The notes: generated by a model not told the origin, from the sequence alone. A stretch of 47,072 nucleotides of DNA from an uncultured Clostridium sp. (GCA_900542035.1 UQMJ01000022.1:1-47072), one strand, 5' to 3'; shown: positions 23,822-32,700, counted from the stretch's first letter. Numbers and translations: made by a program.

Positions 23822-23864
23822 AGATGCTTCGCCCGATTAGAAAATACGGGTGGAGCATCTTTTT
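23822..23864 (+). terminator. Attenuating terminator between rpsB and tsf
   Basis: A 14-pair stem (23822-23835 with 23847-23860, two GU pairs) is followed by T5. No new promoter is evident in the 29 bases before tsf, so tsf probably depends on partial read-through. Confidence 0.85.
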
Positions 23865-23893
23865 CACTATAATCAGAGATGGAGGAAAAAATC

Positions 23894-24829
23894 ATGGCAG
23901 CAATTACAGCAGCAATGGTAAAAGAATTAAGAGAAATGACCGGCGCAGGTATGATGGATTGCAAGAAGGCGCTGGCAGCAACCGATGGGGATATGGATAA
24001 GGCAGTTGAGTTCTTAAGAGAGAAAGGACTTGCTTCTGCACAGAAAAAAGCTGGCAGAATCGCTGCTGAAGGTATCGCATTTACTCTGGTAAGCGATGAT
24101 GAGAAGAAAGCAGTTGTAGTTGAAGTAAACGCTGAGACAGACTTCGTTGCGAAGAATGAAGTGTTCAGAGGTTATGTAGCAGATGTTGCTGCTCAGGCAT
24201 TAAACAGCACTGCAGTTGATATGGATACCTTCTTTGCTGAGAAGTGGGCAAAAGATGAATCTCTGACTGTAAAGGAAGCTTTATCTGCTCAGATCGCTGT
24301 AATCGGCGAGAACATGAATATCAGAAGATTTGAGCGTGTAGAGGAAGAGAACGGTTTCGTTGCATCCTACATTCATGCAGGCGGAAAGATTGGCGTTTTA
24401 GTTGACGTTGAGACTGACGTAGTAAACGACGCAATCAGAGAAATGGCAAGAAACGTAGCTATGCAGGCTGCAGCATTAAAGCCATTATACACCAACAGAA
24501 ACGAAGTAGATGCAGACTACATTGCAAAAGAAAAAGAGATTCTTGCAGTTGCAGCAAGAAATGAGAAGCCAGATGCAAACGATAAGATTATTGAAGGCAT
24601 GGTTATGGGTCGTATTAACAAGGAATTAAAGGAAATCTGCCTGTTAGACCAGGTATACGTAAAGGCTGAGGATGGAAAGCAGACCGTTGGCAAGTACGTA
24701 GAAGAGGTTGCAAAAGCAAACGGCGCTAAGATTGCCATTAAGAAGTTCGTTCGTTTTGAGACCGGCGAAGGTATGGAAAAGAAGGAAGAGGACTTTGCAG
24801 CAGAAGTTGCAAAGCAGATGGGACAGTAA
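23894..24829 (+). CDS. tsf: Elongation factor Ts
   Basis: EF-Ts exchanges GDP for GTP on EF-Tu. The 311-aa product begins with the UBA-like domain (VKELREMTGAGMMDCKKAL) and carries the Tu-contact motif EVNAETDFVAKNEVF near residue 80. The dimerisation core follows (MNIRRFERVEEENGFVASYIH). The start at 23894 has GATGGAGGA upstream; the ATG at 23879 overlaps that site and is rejected. It is followed by a strong terminator, unlike the common order in which pyrH follows directly. Confidence 0.98.
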   Translation: MAAITAAMVKELREMTGAGMMDCKKALAATDGDMDKAVEFLREKGLASAQKKAGRIAAEGIAFTLVSDDEKKAVVVEVNAETDFVAKNEVFRGYVADVAAQALNSTAVDMDTFFAEKWAKDESLTVKEALSAQIAVIGENMNIRRFERVEEENGFVASYIHAGGKIGVLVDVETDVVNDAIREMARNVAMQAAALKPLYTNRNEVDADYIAKEKEILAVAARNEKPDANDKIIEGMVMGRINKELKEICLLDQVYVKAEDGKQTVGKYVEEVAKANGAKIAIKKFVRFETGEGMEKKEEDFAAEVAKQMGQ

Positions 24830-24856
24830 TCCCCGCCTGATTAAATGATTTGAAAA

Positions 24857-24888
24857 GCCCTTGAGAAGCTTTTCTCAAGGGCGATTTT
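24857..24888 (+). terminator. tsf terminator
   Basis: This is a perfect 11-bp stem (GCCCTTGAGAA with TTCTCAAGGGC), loop GCTT, followed by GATTTT. Confidence 0.85.
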
Positions 24889-24933
24889 CAACCAAAATAT
24901 GTACTTTCTACAAAAACAAATGTCTTTATTGGC

Positions 24934-24962
24934 GCGACAGCTATATAGAGAACTGATAAAAT
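24934..24962 (+). promoter_or_regulatory. opp operon promoter
   Basis: GCGACA (24934-24939) and TAAAAT (24957-24962) have 17-base spacing, with TGA forming an extended -10. The leader would be only about ten bases long. Confidence 0.6.
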
Positions 24963-24978
24963 ATTAAGGTGTGATAAA

Positions 24979-25926
24979 ATGGGCAAATATTTTGCAAAAA
25001 GACTTGGAATGGCAATTGTTACAATTTTCTTAGTAACCTGTATTACCTTCCTTTTGATGAATGCAATTCCAGGAAGTCCCTGGCTGAGTGAAAAAACTCC
25101 TTCCCAGGCAACCATAGATGCTCTCAATGCAAAGTACGGACTGGACAAACCAGTCATTGTACAGTTGGGAATGTATTTGAAAAATCTGCTGCATGGAGAT
25201 TTTGGCGTATCTTTAAAGATGCAGAAAAATCGTGCGGTTATGGATATTATTTTGGATATGTTTCCGGTTTCCGCTAAAATCGGCGCCATCGCTTTGACCT
25301 GGGCTGTATTAGTCGGAGTACCGCTGGGATGTCTGGCTGCTTTTAAGAGAGGCAAACTGACAGACAGTATCCTTCGAGTTGTTTGTACGCTGGGGATTTC
25401 AACCCCGAGTTTCGTAGTCGCTTCCATCCTGCTGGTTGTATTTGCAGGCGGTATTGCGTCTCTGAAAATTTTCCCGACAATTTTTGATCCGGCAGCCGGA
25501 TGGCGCTCTTATGTGCTTCCCTGCTTTGCATTAGGATTTTATCCAATGTGTTATACAGCCAGACAGACCCGTTCTGCTATGCTGGACTCTTTAAACCAGG
25601 AGTATATTAAGACTGCCAGGGCAAAGGGTCTGAAGAACAGAAAGATTATTTTCAAACATGCACTTAGAAATGCCTTGATTCCGGTTATTACGTATTTAGG
25701 ACCGCAGGTAGCATTTACTCTGTGCGGCGGTTTCGTTGTAGAGAGCGTTTTCTCAATCCCTGGATTAGGACGTTATTTTGTTCAGTCTATTCAGAACCGT
25801 GACTATCCGGTTATCATGGGTACTACAATCTTTTTGGCAACCTTCATTATCCTGATGAATGTTGTAGTTGACTTGCTGTATAAGCTTGCAGATCCTAGAA
25901 TCAGTCTGACGAAAGGTGGAGAATAA
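24979..25926 (+). CDS. oppB: Oligopeptide ABC transporter permease OppB
   Basis: This is one of the two membrane channels of the peptide importer. The 315-aa product has about six membrane helices, the N-terminal RLGMAIVTIFLVTCITFLLM and PGSPW typical of the family. It has the EAA-loop motif EYIKTARAKGLKNRKIIFKHALRNALIPV that contacts the ATPases. The start follows AAGGTG. It is the first gene of an operon of five running in the same direction, oppBCDFA, and ends three bases before oppC. Confidence 0.95.
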   Translation: MGKYFAKRLGMAIVTIFLVTCITFLLMNAIPGSPWLSEKTPSQATIDALNAKYGLDKPVIVQLGMYLKNLLHGDFGVSLKMQKNRAVMDIILDMFPVSAKIGAIALTWAVLVGVPLGCLAAFKRGKLTDSILRVVCTLGISTPSFVVASILLVVFAGGIASLKIFPTIFDPAAGWRSYVLPCFALGFYPMCYTARQTRSAMLDSLNQEYIKTARAKGLKNRKIIFKHALRNALIPVITYLGPQVAFTLCGGFVVESVFSIPGLGRYFVQSIQNRDYPVIMGTTIFLATFIILMNVVVDLLYKLADPRISLTKGGE

Positions 25927-25928
25927 GC

Positions 25929-27281
25929 ATGGCGAAAGAAAAAAAGATGAAACGCTGCATCGTTTCTCTGCAGCCAGATGTCGAGTCTATGCTGGATTGG
26001 AATACATTAACACCGGCAGATTTTGAGCCGGCAACTCAGAATGAGAGAGAAGATTTCATTCAGGAACGTGCCAGTGTATCTTATTGGAAAGATGCATGGA
26101 GAAGATTAAAGCAGAATACAGTTGCCATGGTAGCATTAGGCGTTGTAATCTTTTTGATCCTCTTTGCATTTGTAGGGCCTTACCTGGTTCCCTATGGATA
26201 TGATGAATTTAACAAAGGTGCAGAAAATCTGTATCCTTATCACTATACTCTGGAAGATCAGAAGCGGCTGGACGAAGAAATTGCAGCTAGAACCCAGAGT
26301 GAAGTATTAGACGTTGATGCGATGATTGCAAAAGCAGAAGAGGAAGCGGCTGCAAAAGGCGAAAAGTTATCTTCTGTAGATAAGGCAAAAATCAAAGCTC
26401 AGGCAAAGGTCGCTGCTAAAAATACAGAAAGCAGCGAAGAGGCAGATCCGAAGGTAATCCGCAAGGAACTGGGAATCAAGAAAAAGATGTTTGGATATTC
26501 CCAGGAGGAATTAGAGCGTAAGGCAGCAGGAGAGAAGGTATTCCCTCATGTGTTTGGTACAGATATGTACGGACGTGATATTTTAGTCCGTGTTATGTAC
26601 GGTGCCCGCGTTTCCATGTCTGTCGGTATCTGTGCTGCAATCCTGGTACTCCTGATTGGCGCAGTATATGGTTCCATTTCCGGATACTGCGGAGGAAAAG
26701 TCGATGCTGTGATGCAGCGTATTGTTGAACTGATTTATTCTGTACCAGAAATGCTGGTTGTACTTTTGATTGCTACAGCGTTAAAACCAATTTTAACAGA
26801 GTTTGTAAACTCTGGTTCCGGCCCGCTGAAATCATTTGTAGGCGTCTTAGGTCCCAACCTGATTTCTCTGTTTATTGCATTTGGTATGCTTTACTGGGTA
26901 ACCATGAGCCGTATTATCCGCGGCCAGGTACTTCAGTTAAAAGAACAGGAATATGTAACTGCAGCAAAAGCTCTGGGAGCTTCCGGCGGCCGTATTATCC
27001 GTAAACATCTGCTTCCAAACTGTATTGGGCAGATCGTTGTTACTACCTGTCTGCAGATCCCATCTGCAATTTTCCTGGAATCCTTCCTTTCTTACCTGGG
27101 TGTAGGTGTTTCTGCACCGCTTCCAAGTTTAGGATCCATGGCAACAGACGCGCTCAGCGGTATGTATACCTATACCTATCGTCTGATCATTCCTGCAGTC
27201 GTATTATCTGTTATGATTTTAGCATTCAACCTGTTTGGCGATGGCCTTAGAGATGCCTTAGACCCCAAACTGAAGAAATAG
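25929..27281 (+). CDS. oppC: Oligopeptide ABC transporter permease OppC with a long extracellular insert
   Basis: This is the second channel subunit. It has 450 residues against about 300 in usual OppC/DppC. TM1 lies at about residues 62-88. The conserved FGTDMYGRD motif begins only at residue 209, leaving an outward-facing loop of about 120 residues. That loop is rich in Lys, Glu and Ala and probably helical. The rest is normal: the EAA-loop EYVTAAKALGASGGRIIRKHLLPNCIGQIVV and a C-terminal FNLFGDGLRDALDPKLKK. The cytoplasmic N terminus is also long. The insert could contact the substrate-binding lipoprotein, but that is a guess. Confidence 0.95.
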   Translation: MAKEKKMKRCIVSLQPDVESMLDWNTLTPADFEPATQNEREDFIQERASVSYWKDAWRRLKQNTVAMVALGVVIFLILFAFVGPYLVPYGYDEFNKGAENLYPYHYTLEDQKRLDEEIAARTQSEVLDVDAMIAKAEEEAAAKGEKLSSVDKAKIKAQAKVAAKNTESSEEADPKVIRKELGIKKKMFGYSQEELERKAAGEKVFPHVFGTDMYGRDILVRVMYGARVSMSVGICAAILVLLIGAVYGSISGYCGGKVDAVMQRIVELIYSVPEMLVVLLIATALKPILTEFVNSGSGPLKSFVGVLGPNLISLFIAFGMLYWVTMSRIIRGQVLQLKEQEYVTAAKALGASGGRIIRKHLLPNCIGQIVVTTCLQIPSAIFLESFLSYLGVGVSAPLPSLGSMATDALSGMYTYTYRLIIPAVVLSVMILAFNLFGDGLRDALDPKLKK

Positions 27282-27296
27282 GAAGGAGGAGACAAG

Positions 27297-28325
27297 ATGG
27301 CTGAGACAAAAAATGAAAATCAGAAGTTATTGGAAGTGAAAGACCTGCACGTTTCCTTCTTTACACCTGCCGGAGAGGTAAAGGCAGTAAGCGGAATCTC
27401 CTATGATTTAAACTATGGCGAAGTTATGGGCGTAGTAGGAGAGTCCGGTTCCGGTAAAAGTGTGGAGGCATATTCCATTATGGGACTTTTGCAGTCCCCT
27501 GGCAAAGTCATTGGCGGTTCCATTACCTTCGAGGGACAGGATGTTCTGAAGTTTTCCAAGGATGAAATGACTTCATTCCGCGGCAGCAAGGTAGCGATGA
27601 TTTTCCAGAATCCAATGACCTGCTTAAATCCGGTATATACCATTGGAAATCAGCTGGTAGAGGCCCTTCGCGCCCACGATAAATCCATTTCCAAAGCCGA
27701 TGCAGAAAAGCAGGCGATGAAAATGATGGAGTTAGTTGGAATTAACAACGTGGAGAAGCGTATGAAGCAGTACCCTCATGAGTTTTCCGGCGGTATGCGT
27801 CAGCGTGTTATGATTGCCATGGGACTGATTTGCCATCCGCAGCTTTTAATTGCTGATGAACCGACTACTGCACTGGACGTTACCATTCAGGCGCAGATTC
27901 TGGAGTTAATGAAAGAACTTCAGAAAAAGACAAAGATGGGTATCATCTTTATTACCCATAACCTTGGCGTTGTGGCAGATATCTGCGACAAAGTATCGGT
28001 TATGTATGCAGGAAAGATGGTAGAACAGGGACCGGTAGATGATATTTTCTACAATCCTTCCCATCCTTATACAAAAGGTCTGCTCCGCTCTATGCCGCGT
28101 GTAGATGCAGAGAGCTATGAGCGTCTGATTCCAATTGAAGGAACACCAGTCGATATGCTGAATCCACCGGAAGGATGCCCGTTTGCACCTCGGTGTGAGC
28201 AGTGTATGAAGATCTGTTTAAAGAAGATGCCGCCATATGTGGAAATCAGTGAAAATCACCGTTCCGCCTGCTGGCTTCGGGTTCAGGAACGCTTAAACAA
28301 GGAGGAAAAAAACAATGAATCATGA
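27297..28325 (+). CDS. oppD: Oligopeptide ABC transporter ATP-binding protein OppD
   Basis: This is an ATPase of the peptide importer. The 342-aa product has Walker A GESGSGKS, Q-loop IFQNPMTCLNP, signature FSGGMRQRVMIAMGL and Walker B LLIADEPTTALD. The Opp-specific C-terminal extension carries three cysteines (GCPFAPRCEQCMKIC) that in homologues bind an iron-sulfur cluster. GGAGGAG lies upstream. It overlaps oppF by 11 bases, as partner ATPases often do. Confidence 0.96.
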   Translation: MAETKNENQKLLEVKDLHVSFFTPAGEVKAVSGISYDLNYGEVMGVVGESGSGKSVEAYSIMGLLQSPGKVIGGSITFEGQDVLKFSKDEMTSFRGSKVAMIFQNPMTCLNPVYTIGNQLVEALRAHDKSISKADAEKQAMKMMELVGINNVEKRMKQYPHEFSGGMRQRVMIAMGLICHPQLLIADEPTTALDVTIQAQILELMKELQKKTKMGIIFITHNLGVVADICDKVSVMYAGKMVEQGPVDDIFYNPSHPYTKGLLRSMPRVDAESYERLIPIEGTPVDMLNPPEGCPFAPRCEQCMKICLKKMPPYVEISENHRSACWLRVQERLNKEEKNNES

Positions 28326-29328
28326 TGAGAAGATTCTCCTTGAGGTTAAAAATTTAAGAAAATATTTTCCGATTAAGGGAATGAAGGGGCCTGGTGTTCA
28401 GGCTGTCCAGGACGTATCGTTCTTTATTAAAAAAGGAGAAACGTTAGGTCTGGTAGGCGAGTCCGGATGTGGAAAAACTACATTGGGAAGAACGGTCCTT
28501 CGTCTTCACGAACCGACCGGAGGAAGTATTATTTACGACGGAACGCCGATTTACGATAACCCTCTTGGGGAAGACGGAAAACCCTTAGGAAAGCTGCAGG
28601 CAGTCAATATGCTGCCATACAGAAGAAAAATGCAGATTATTTTCCAGGATCCGTCCGCATCTTTGGATCCGCGTATGACAGTAGGAGAGATTATCGGCGA
28701 AGCCATTGACATTCATAAACTTGCTTCCAGCAAGCAGGACAGAACCGATATGATCAAGGAACTTCTGCGCCGCGTAGGATTAAATACCGAACACGCAAAC
28801 CGCTATCCCCATGAATTTTCCGGCGGTCAGCAGCAGAGAGTCGGGATTGCCCGCGCCCTGGCTGTAAAACCAGAATTTATCGTCTGTGACGAGCCGATTT
28901 CTGCGTTAGACGTATCGATCCAGTCCCAGGTTGTAAATATGCTGGAAGATATGCAGGAAGAATTAGGTCTGACCTATTTATTTATTGCTCATGATTTATC
29001 CGTAGTACGCCATATTTCCAACCGGATTGGCGTTATGTATTTAGGATCCTTGGTGGAATTGGGAGAAAGTTACGAATTAAACCGCAATCCAATCCATCCA
29101 TATACTAAGACGCTGCTGTCAGCAGTTCCGGTTCCGGATCCAAAGCTTAGCCGCAGCCGCAGCAGAATCGTGTTGGAAGGAGATATTCCAAGCCCGATCA
29201 ATCCGCCTAGCGGATGCCGTTTCCACACCCGCTGCCCATATGCAACAGAAAAGTGCAGACAGGAGATGCCGAAATTTAAAGAGCACGCACCTGGACACTG
29301 GGCAGCCTGCCATTTACTGGATCAGTAA
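28315..29328 (+). CDS. oppF: Oligopeptide ABC transporter ATP-binding protein OppF
   Basis: This second ATPase pairs with OppD. The 337-aa product has Walker A GESGCGKTT, Q-loop IFQDPSASLDP, signature FSGGQQQRVGIARAL and Walker B IVCDEPISALDVSIQ. It ends with the Opp-type C-terminal region GCRFHTRCPYATEKC. The start lies within the oppD end, after an AAGGAGG. A hairpin at 29356 separates it from oppA. Confidence 0.96.
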   Translation: MNHDEKILLEVKNLRKYFPIKGMKGPGVQAVQDVSFFIKKGETLGLVGESGCGKTTLGRTVLRLHEPTGGSIIYDGTPIYDNPLGEDGKPLGKLQAVNMLPYRRKMQIIFQDPSASLDPRMTVGEIIGEAIDIHKLASSKQDRTDMIKELLRRVGLNTEHANRYPHEFSGGQQQRVGIARALAVKPEFIVCDEPISALDVSIQSQVVNMLEDMQEELGLTYLFIAHDLSVVRHISNRIGVMYLGSLVELGESYELNRNPIHPYTKTLLSAVPVPDPKLSRSRSRIVLEGDIPSPINPPSGCRFHTRCPYATEKCRQEMPKFKEHAPGHWAACHLLDQ

Positions 29329-29355
29329 CAGCAGGGACGGGATAAGAGTAGGTAG

Positions 29356-29379
29356 CAGCGCCCCTTAAATGGGGCGTTG
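29356..29379 (+). promoter_or_regulatory. Hairpin between oppF and oppA
   Basis: A nine-pair stem around GCGCCCC/GGGGCGT has loop TTAAAT and no T run after it. It is likely a processing or stability element that protects the oppA message, or a partial terminator. Confidence 0.5.
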
Positions 29380-29431
29380 TCATAGAATCTCACGAAAAAA
29401 TTCGGGGATAAGAAAAAAAGGAGGAAGAATT

Positions 29432-31174
29432 ATGAGAAAGACAAAGAAAATCATGTCTCTTGCTCTTGCTTCTGCAATGGTTGTATCTTTAGCAGCGTGC
29501 GGCAGCGGCGACAGCGCAGATACCACTGCAGCTACTACAGCAGCAGAAAGCACAGAGACAACCGCAGCAGAGAGCAAAGATGCGGCAGCAGAAAGCACTG
29601 AGGCAGCAGCCGACGGCGAATACAATCTGTCTGTTTGTATCGCTTCTGAGCCTCAGACCATTGACCCAGCATTAAATACCGCGATTGACGGCGGCATCAT
29701 GGTTCAGCACGCATTCGAAGGTCTTGTAAAGTGGGTTGACGATGGCAGCGGCAATGCAGTAACGGCTCCTGGCCAGGCAGAGTCTTACGAGAAGGTAGTA
29801 AACGATGACGGTACCGTTACCTATACCTTTAAGATGCGTGAAGGCATTCAGTGGTCTGATGGAAAGCCTGTAACTGCTGGTGATTTCGAGTACAGCTGGA
29901 AGCGTCTGGCTAATCCGGAAACTGCTGCAGACTACTGCTACATGATTGACATGGTAAAGGGTTATGCAGAAGTTGCATCCGGTGAAGCAGATCCAGATAC
30001 CTTAGCAATTAAGGCAATTGACGATCAGACTCTGGAAATCGTATTATCTTACGACTGCCCATACTTTGATCAGATCATGGCATTCCCAGCAACCTTCCCA
30101 GTTCGTCAGGACATGGTAGAAGGCAACGACGAGTGGACATATGATCCGGCAACTTATATTGGCAATGGTCCGTATAAGATGACTGAGTGGTCTCACAACG
30201 CATACATCAGCATGGAAAAGAGCGAGACTTACTATGACTATGACAAACTTGGTCCAGACACCATTAAGTTTACTCTGTTAGACGATGCAAACGCTATGTT
30301 AGCAGCTTACAACAGCGGCGAGTTAGACTTTATTAACAACTTCCCGACCGATGAGATTGCAAACTATTTAGCCTCTGGAGAAATCGATGTTGCAGATTAC
30401 ATTGGATGCTACTATGTATGCTTCAACACAGAAGACGAAGTATTCAAGGATCCAAAGATCCGTAAGGCATTCTCTTTAGCAATTGACAGAAACTACATCG
30501 TAGAAAATGTTACCCAGACCGGTGAGCTTCCAGCAACTGGTTACGTTCCATCTGGCGTATTTGATGCAGATACTACCGGAGACGATTTCCGTACCGTTGG
30601 CGGCGACTACTACAGCGTAGCAGCAGAAGACTACGAGAAGAACTGTGAAGAAGCCCGCGCTCTGTTAGCAGAAGCTGGCTATCCAAACGGCGAAGGCTTC
30701 CCAACTGTTGAGTATATGTTCAACACCGATGACAAGCACAAAGCAATCGGCGAGGCATTACAGAGTATGTGGCAGGAAGTTCTGGGCGTAAACGTTACCC
30801 TGAGCAATCAGGACTGGAACGTATTCTTAGACAGCCGTAAGCAGGGTCAGTACCAGATCGCACGTAACGGCTGGATCGCTGACTACAACGATGCTTGCTC
30901 CTTCTTAGATATGTGGTATACCGACGGCGGCAACAACGATGCTCAGTATTCTAACCCAGAGTACGATGCATTAATTGATGCAGCAAAGGCAACTACTGTT
31001 CCAGAAGAGCGTATGGAAGCATTCCATAAGGCAGAAGACATTCTGATTGGTCAGGACAGCGTATTAGCTCCTCTGTACTTCTATACACAGCCATATATGC
31101 TGGCAGATGACATTGAGGGTATGTACTATACTCCTCTTGGATTCTTCTTCTTTGGTTACACCACTCAGAAATAA
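29432..31174 (+). CDS. oppA: Oligopeptide-binding lipoprotein OppA
   Basis: This is the extracellular receptor of the importer. The 580-aa product has a lipoprotein signal with lipobox LAAC (cysteine 23) and a Thr/Ala/Glu-rich tether (about 24-63). The family-5 solute-binding fold follows: SEPQTIDPALN, FKMREGIQWSDGKPVTAGDF, YIGNGPYKMTEW and RKAFSLAIDRNYIV. The start at 29432 follows AAAAGGAGGA; an earlier in-frame start would spoil the signal peptide. Codon use is highly biased, suggesting high expression. Its place last in the operon, after a hairpin, suits a protein needed in excess over the membrane parts. Confidence 0.96.
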   Translation: MRKTKKIMSLALASAMVVSLAACGSGDSADTTAATTAAESTETTAAESKDAAAESTEAAADGEYNLSVCIASEPQTIDPALNTAIDGGIMVQHAFEGLVKWVDDGSGNAVTAPGQAESYEKVVNDDGTVTYTFKMREGIQWSDGKPVTAGDFEYSWKRLANPETAADYCYMIDMVKGYAEVASGEADPDTLAIKAIDDQTLEIVLSYDCPYFDQIMAFPATFPVRQDMVEGNDEWTYDPATYIGNGPYKMTEWSHNAYISMEKSETYYDYDKLGPDTIKFTLLDDANAMLAAYNSGELDFINNFPTDEIANYLASGEIDVADYIGCYYVCFNTEDEVFKDPKIRKAFSLAIDRNYIVENVTQTGELPATGYVPSGVFDADTTGDDFRTVGGDYYSVAAEDYEKNCEEARALLAEAGYPNGEGFPTVEYMFNTDDKHKAIGEALQSMWQEVLGVNVTLSNQDWNVFLDSRKQGQYQIARNGWIADYNDACSFLDMWYTDGGNNDAQYSNPEYDALIDAAKATTVPEERMEAFHKAEDILIGQDSVLAPLYFYTQPYMLADDIEGMYYTPLGFFFFGYTTQK

Positions 31175-31193
31175 ACTTCATAAGAATGTTTTG

Positions 31194-31233
31194 GAAGGCC
31201 GTTTCCGGATTTTGGAAGGGGCCTTCTTTTTTT
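31194..31233 (+). terminator. oppA terminator
   Basis: GAAGGCC (31194-31200) pairs with GGCCTTC (31220-31226), with inner pairing TTTCC/GGAA, and a long T run follows. Confidence 0.85.
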
Positions 31234-31243
31234 GAATCCTGTC

Positions 31244-31272
31244 TTTCCAAAGCAGAATAAGTATGATATAAT
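31244..31272 (+). promoter_or_regulatory. pyrH promoter
   Basis: TTTCCA (31244-31249) and TATAAT (31267-31272) have 17-base spacing; TGA before the -10 gives an extended -10 box. It probably drives the long operon that runs to the gene at 42072. Confidence 0.7.
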
Positions 31273-31285
31273 AAAATTCAGAGTC

Positions 31286-31316
31286 CATCTGTTTTTCAGA
31301 TGAGGTGTTTGACACC
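31286..31316 (+). promoter_or_regulatory. Two small hairpins in the pyrH leader
   Basis: CATCTG-TTTTT-CAGATG (31286-31302) and GGTGT-TTG-ACACC (31304-31316) stand back to back just after the predicted start. No known riboswitch class is recognised. Confidence 0.5.
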
Positions 31317-31346
31317 AGAAGATTATACAATAGGAGATTGATTCTG

Positions 31347-32048
31347 ATGAAGACAAGACGCGTATTGTTAAAATTAAGCGGCGAGGCGTTAGCTGGTCCG
31401 AAAAAGACAGGCTTTGATGAGGATACGGTAAAAGAAGTAGCCCGTCAGGTAAAGATTTCAGTAGATGCAGGCGTACAGGTGGGGATTGTGATTGGAGGCG
31501 GCAACTTCTGGAGGGGCCGTACCAGTGAAGCCATTGACCGGACTAAGGCAGATCAGATTGGGATGCTGGCTACGGTTATGAACTGCATTTATGTATCTGA
31601 GATTTTCCGCAATGCAGGGATGAAAACCCAGATTCTGACCCCCTTTGAGTGCGGTTCCATGACCAAGCTGTTTTCAAAAGACAGAGCGAATAAATATTTT
31701 GAGCGGGGCATGGTTGTATTTTTTGCAGGCGGCACCGGACATCCATACTTTTCAACCGATACCGGTATTGCCCTCCGTGCCATCGAGATGGAGGCGGACT
31801 GTATTTTACTTGCAAAGGCCATTGACGGCGTGTATGACAGCGATCCGAAGCTGAATCCAGACGCAAAGAAATACGATACCATTTCCATCCAGGAAGTAAT
31901 TGACAAGAAACTGGCCGTTGTAGATTTAACGGCGTCCATTATGTGTATGGAACACAAAATGCCCATGGCTGTATTCAGCCTCAATGAAAAAGACGGTATT
32001 GCCCTGGCCATGCAGGGGAAAATTAACGGCACAATCGTGACCGCATAA
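31347..32048 (+). CDS. pyrH: UMP kinase
   Basis: This enzyme phosphorylates UMP to UDP; the bacterial enzyme is a hexamer of the amino-acid-kinase fold. The 233-aa product shows RVLLKLSGEALAG at the N terminus, VIGGGNFWRG, the FAGGTGHPYFSTDT substrate loop and AKAIDGVYDSDPK. The start at 31347 has TAGGAG ten bases upstream; the longer frame runs into the leader hairpins. It heads the pyrH-frr-uppS operon and lies apart from tsf here. Confidence 0.98.
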   Translation: MKTRRVLLKLSGEALAGPKKTGFDEDTVKEVARQVKISVDAGVQVGIVIGGGNFWRGRTSEAIDRTKADQIGMLATVMNCIYVSEIFRNAGMKTQILTPFECGSMTKLFSKDRANKYFERGMVVFFAGGTGHPYFSTDTGIALRAIEMEADCILLAKAIDGVYDSDPKLNPDAKKYDTISIQEVIDKKLAVVDLTASIMCMEHKMPMAVFSLNEKDGIALAMQGKINGTIVTA

Positions 32049-32061
32049 TCAGGAGGACATT

Positions 32062-32610
32062 ATGGATATTAAGACATATGAAGAGAAGATGAATAAAACC
32101 TTAGATTCCTTAACCAATGAGTATGGAACCATCCGAGCAGGACGTGCCAATCCTCATGTGTTAGATAAGATCCGAGTAGATTATTACGGAACGCCAACCC
32201 CACTGCAGCAGGTAGGAAATATCTCTGTTCCAGAGCCTCGCGTATTGGTTATCCAGCCTTGGGAAAAAAGTCTGATTAAGCCAATTGAAAAGGCAATCCA
32301 GACTTCCGAACTGGGAATCAATCCAACCAATGACGGCAGTGTAATTCGTCTGATTTTTCCGGAACTTACTGAAGAGCGCAGAAAAGATCTGGCAAAAGAC
32401 GTAAAGAAGAAAGGCGACAATGCGAAAGTTGCACTGCGCAACATCCGACGGGATGCCAATGACGCATTTAAGAAAGCAGAAAAGGCAGGCGAGATTTCAG
32501 AGGATGAACAGCAGGATTTAGAACATAAGATTCAGAAACTGACTGACAAGATGGTTGAAAAGATCGACAAAGCTGTAGAAGTAAAGACAAAAGAGATTAT
32601 GACTGTATAA
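32062..32610 (+). CDS. frr: Ribosome recycling factor
   Basis: RRF works with EF-G to split ribosomes after termination. The 182-aa product is the usual length. It shows RAGRANPHVLDKIRVDYYGTPTPLQQ, the PWEKSLIKPIEKAI segment and the long C-terminal helix with VALRNIRRDANDAFKK. The start has CAGGAGG upstream. It is 13 bases after pyrH, a near-universal pairing. Confidence 0.98.
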   Translation: MDIKTYEEKMNKTLDSLTNEYGTIRAGRANPHVLDKIRVDYYGTPTPLQQVGNISVPEPRVLVIQPWEKSLIKPIEKAIQTSELGINPTNDGSVIRLIFPELTEERRKDLAKDVKKKGDNAKVALRNIRRDANDAFKKAEKAGEISEDEQQDLEHKIQKLTDKMVEKIDKAVEVKTKEIMTV

Positions 32611-32619
32611 TCTGTCAGG

Positions 32620-32661
32620 GGGCTGCCGCAACAAGAAGAAAGATGATTTCAGCGGCAGTCC
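32620..32661 (+). terminator. Weak terminator or attenuator between frr and uppS
   Basis: A ten-pair stem (GGGCTGCCGC with GCGGCAGTCC, one GU) is followed by TTCTTTGC, a poor T tract. It probably trims rather than ends the operon transcript. Confidence 0.5.
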
Positions 32662-32700
32662 TTCTTTGCATATCGGGAAACAGATAGAGGAGGACAAACC

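Noticed and set aside
24884..24900. Possible CodY box before the opp operon
   Set aside because: Only about nine of 15 positions fit, and the right half-site is broken. The expectation that opp is a CodY target is not enough.
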